Positions 62,337-64,000 of a DNA stretch of 64,000 bases are shown piece by piece. The translations under genes and the position numbers were made by a program. Numbering within the stretch: position 1 is the stretch's first letter; every line of letters begins with the position of its first letter. The DNA comes from Acinetobacter sp. HY1485 (GTDB lineage Bacteria; Pseudomonadota; Gammaproteobacteria; Pseudomonadales; Moraxellaceae): positions 186,001 through 250,000 of the forward strand of contig NZ_JANKZG010000002.1 of assembly GCF_027568475.1 (NCBI RefSeq). Direction: 5' to 3'. Below the pieces are notes generated by a model, which was given only the letters and a program-made list of their open reading frames with translations, was not told the origin of the DNA and did not search any database.

Positions 62337-63620
62337 ATGAAAACTCAAGCACATGCCAATCCAAACTCTAAAAGCCGTGTACTAATTGCGAGTTTGGTTG
62401 GAACCACCATCGAATTTTTTGACTTTTATATTTATGCAACCGCAGCAGTATTGGTCTTTCCACATTTATTCTTTCCTGAAAGCAGTGGTAGCGTGGCAAT
62501 TTTACAGTCACTTGCAACCTTTGCAATTGCATTTGTGGTACGCCCAATTGGTGCAGCTATTTTTGGACATTTGGGTGATCGAATTGGACGCAAAGCAACA
62601 TTAGTTGCCGCATTACTTTTAATGGGTATCTCAACAGTATGTATTGGTTTACTGCCAAGTTATGCCCAAATTGGTGTATATGCTCCCTTACTTTTGGCAA
62701 TTTGCCGTTTGGGGCAAGGCTTAGGATTAAGTGGCGAATGGAGTGGCGCAATTTTACTTGCTACCGAAAATGCACCTCAAGGCAAACGTGCTTGGTACGG
62801 TATGTTTCCACAGCTTGGTGCGCCCCTAGGTTTTATTTTAGCGGTTGGTACTTTTTTACTGCTTGGTAACCTCATGTCTAATGAAGATTTTTTGGCATGG
62901 GGATGGCGTATTCCATTTGTTTCTAGTGCATTACTTGTATTTTTAGGATTATATATACGTCTAAAACTACATGAAACGCCTGCATTCCAACAGGTCATTA
63001 ATACACACAAAGAACAAAAAACACCATTTAAAGAAGTGATGACACATCAACGTAAAAATGTTGTTTTAGGGACACTGGCAACTGTGTGTACACTTGTTCT
63101 TTTTTACCTCATGACTGTTTTTGCAATGAATTGGGGCACAACCGTATTGGGTTACACGCGTGATGTGTTTTTAAAAATGCAGCTTGTTGCCACACTATGT
63201 TTTGCACTGTGCATTCCAATTTCTGCTATTTTTGCCGAGAAATTTGGACGCAAAAAAACATCTATCGTCATTTGCCTTATTTGCATTACGTTTGGGTTAT
63301 TCTTTTCTGAATTTTTTGTTGCCAACAACCCAATGTCTGTACTTCTTTTTTTATGTACAGGGTTAAGCATTATGGGCTTAACTTATGGTCCTATTGGTAC
63401 GGTGTTATCGGAGATTTTTCCAATTTCAGTATGCTACACAGGTTCGGCATTGGCTTATAATTTGGCAAGCATTTTAGGAGCCTCTTTTGCGCCTTTAATT
63501 GCCACTAAACTTGCACAAAGCTATGGTGTAGGTGCTGTGGGATATTATCTTTGTGCAGCTTCATTGCTGTCTTTAATTGCATTTATGTGTATTAACGAAA
63601 CCAAAAATCAAGACATATAA
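62337..63620 (+). CDS. MFS transporter, metabolite:H+ symporter (MHS) family
   Basis: 427 residues with twelve spans. Start SRVLIASLVGTTIEFFDFYIYATAAVLVFPHLFFP is the MHS signature, followed by GHLGDRIGRKATLV between TM2 and TM3 and RLGQGLGLSGEWSGA on TM4. Members carry shikimate, citrate, alpha-ketoglutarate, proline or betaine; the substrate cannot be told here. No obvious ribosome site. Ends at a strong terminator. Confidence 0.85.
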   Translation: MKTQAHANPNSKSRVLIASLVGTTIEFFDFYIYATAAVLVFPHLFFPESSGSVAILQSLATFAIAFVVRPIGAAIFGHLGDRIGRKATLVAALLLMGISTVCIGLLPSYAQIGVYAPLLLAICRLGQGLGLSGEWSGAILLATENAPQGKRAWYGMFPQLGAPLGFILAVGTFLLLGNLMSNEDFLAWGWRIPFVSSALLVFLGLYIRLKLHETPAFQQVINTHKEQKTPFKEVMTHQRKNVVLGTLATVCTLVLFYLMTVFAMNWGTTVLGYTRDVFLKMQLVATLCFALCIPISAIFAEKFGRKKTSIVICLICITFGLFFSEFFVANNPMSVLLFLCTGLSIMGLTYGPIGTVLSEIFPISVCYTGSALAYNLASILGASFAPLIATKLAQSYGVGAVGYYLCAASLLSLIAFMCINETKNQDI

Positions 63621-63646
63621 AAAAGGGCGATTACGCCCTTTTTTAT
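63618..63646 (+). terminator. intrinsic terminator after the MHS transporter
   Basis: AAAAGGGCG / CGCCCTTTT stem with a four-base loop and T run, at the stop codon. Confidence 0.9.
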
Positions 63647-63782
63647 TTTGCTTGATTAAGAAGGTATCCCCAAAAATTATAAATAAAGACAAATCAAAAA
63701 AAACTAATCCATAAGAGAAGTTACTTATAACTTCCCAATAATTAATTTATTATAATATATCGCTTTTTTTAAATTCAATTTT

Positions 63783-64000
63783 ATGCAATTTAGACATGAT
63801 ATCAATGGACTTCGTGCCATTGCTGTTTTAGCTGTTATGATATTTCATTTCAATCCACATTGGTTGCCAGGTGGATTTGCAGGGGTAGATATTTTTTTCG
63901 TTATCTCTGGTTTTCTAATGACTTCTATTATTTTTAGTCAAATACAAAATGGAAGTTTTAGTTTATTCTCTTTTTATAATGCTCGTATTAATCGTATTGT
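63783..64000 (+). CDS. acyltransferase-3 family membrane protein, N-terminal part (cut by window edge)
   Basis: The first 72 codons of a gene running off the right edge. MQFRHDINGLRAIAVLAVMIFHFNPHWLPGGFAGVDIFFVISGFLMTSII is the classical OafA/YrhL start: R-x-D-I-x-G-L-R-A followed by the proposed catalytic His in IFHF, and the GGFxGVDxFFVISGF motif. Members O-acetylate lipopolysaccharide, capsule or peptidoglycan. The upstream region (63647-63782) is AT-rich and no ribosome site is seen. Confidence 0.85.
   Translation, partial: MQFRHDINGLRAIAVLAVMIFHFNPHWLPGGFAGVDIFFVISGFLMTSIIFSQIQNGSFSLFSFYNARINRI

Overview
The window is chromosomal DNA of a moderately AT-rich gammaproteobacterium, almost certainly an Acinetobacter. 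The evidence is the protein sequences of RpoB, RpoC, MurD and ThiC, the gene orders argH-algZ-algR-hemCDXY and xerD-dsbC-hom-thrC, the short FeoB with a small Cys-rich partner, and the folate-independent methionine synthase pair MesX/MesD. The species cannot be fixed by eye. No insertion sequence, prophage, integron, CRISPR array or rRNA gene is visible. This is mostly core genome.

Layout. 1-4.6 kb: edge of an LprI-type secreted protein, OmpW, a ProY-type permease, a CDF metal exporter, a GNAT acetyltransferase and a cupin. 4.6-18.7 kb, all on the minus strand: the information-processing cluster tRNA-Thr/Tyr/Gly/Thr, tuf, tRNA-Trp, secE-nusG, rplKAJL and rpoBC, with an L10-type leader, an attenuator-like hairpin and a perfect 20-bp inverted repeat between rplL and rpoB. 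18.7-29.4 kb: trpE, gph, an FHA protein, an H-NS-like protein, an APC permease, hemC-hemD-hemX-hemY, and the AlgR/AlgZ-type two-component system. 29.4-39.3 kb: argH, yggX, a probable structured small RNA, phoU with a Pho-box-like site, a lipoprotein, TPP riboswitch-thiC, nudF, cpdA, dksA-gluQ and a HAD phosphatase. 39.4-45.2 kb: ftsW-murD, an AT-rich island with one orphan small gene, and feoA-feoB-(Cys-rich membrane protein) behind a Fur-box-like site. 45.3-50.8 kb: xerD, dsbC, hom, thrC, pbpG. 51-54.6 kb: gacA-pilS-pilR. 55-58.8 kb: ctpA, gpmI, a BASS-family transporter. 59.2-61.8 kb: mesX, mesD and a flavin reductase. 62.3-64 kb: an MHS-family transporter and the start of an acyltransferase-3 protein.

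The most interesting items are four. The first is the mesX-mesD-flavin reductase cluster, an oxygen-dependent, folate-independent methionine synthase system characterised only recently, here with MetR-type palindromes upstream and a structured-looking leader. The second is an unannotated, heavily folded RNA candidate with its own intrinsic terminator between yggX and phoU. The third is the RNA architecture around rplL-rpoB. The fourth is the set of regulatory sites (Pho, Fur, MetR, TPP) that can be read directly. Several gene starts were moved to match Shine-Dalgarno sites, including non-ATG starts for rpoC (TTG), rplJ, hom, gacA and pbpG (GTG) and phoU (TTG).
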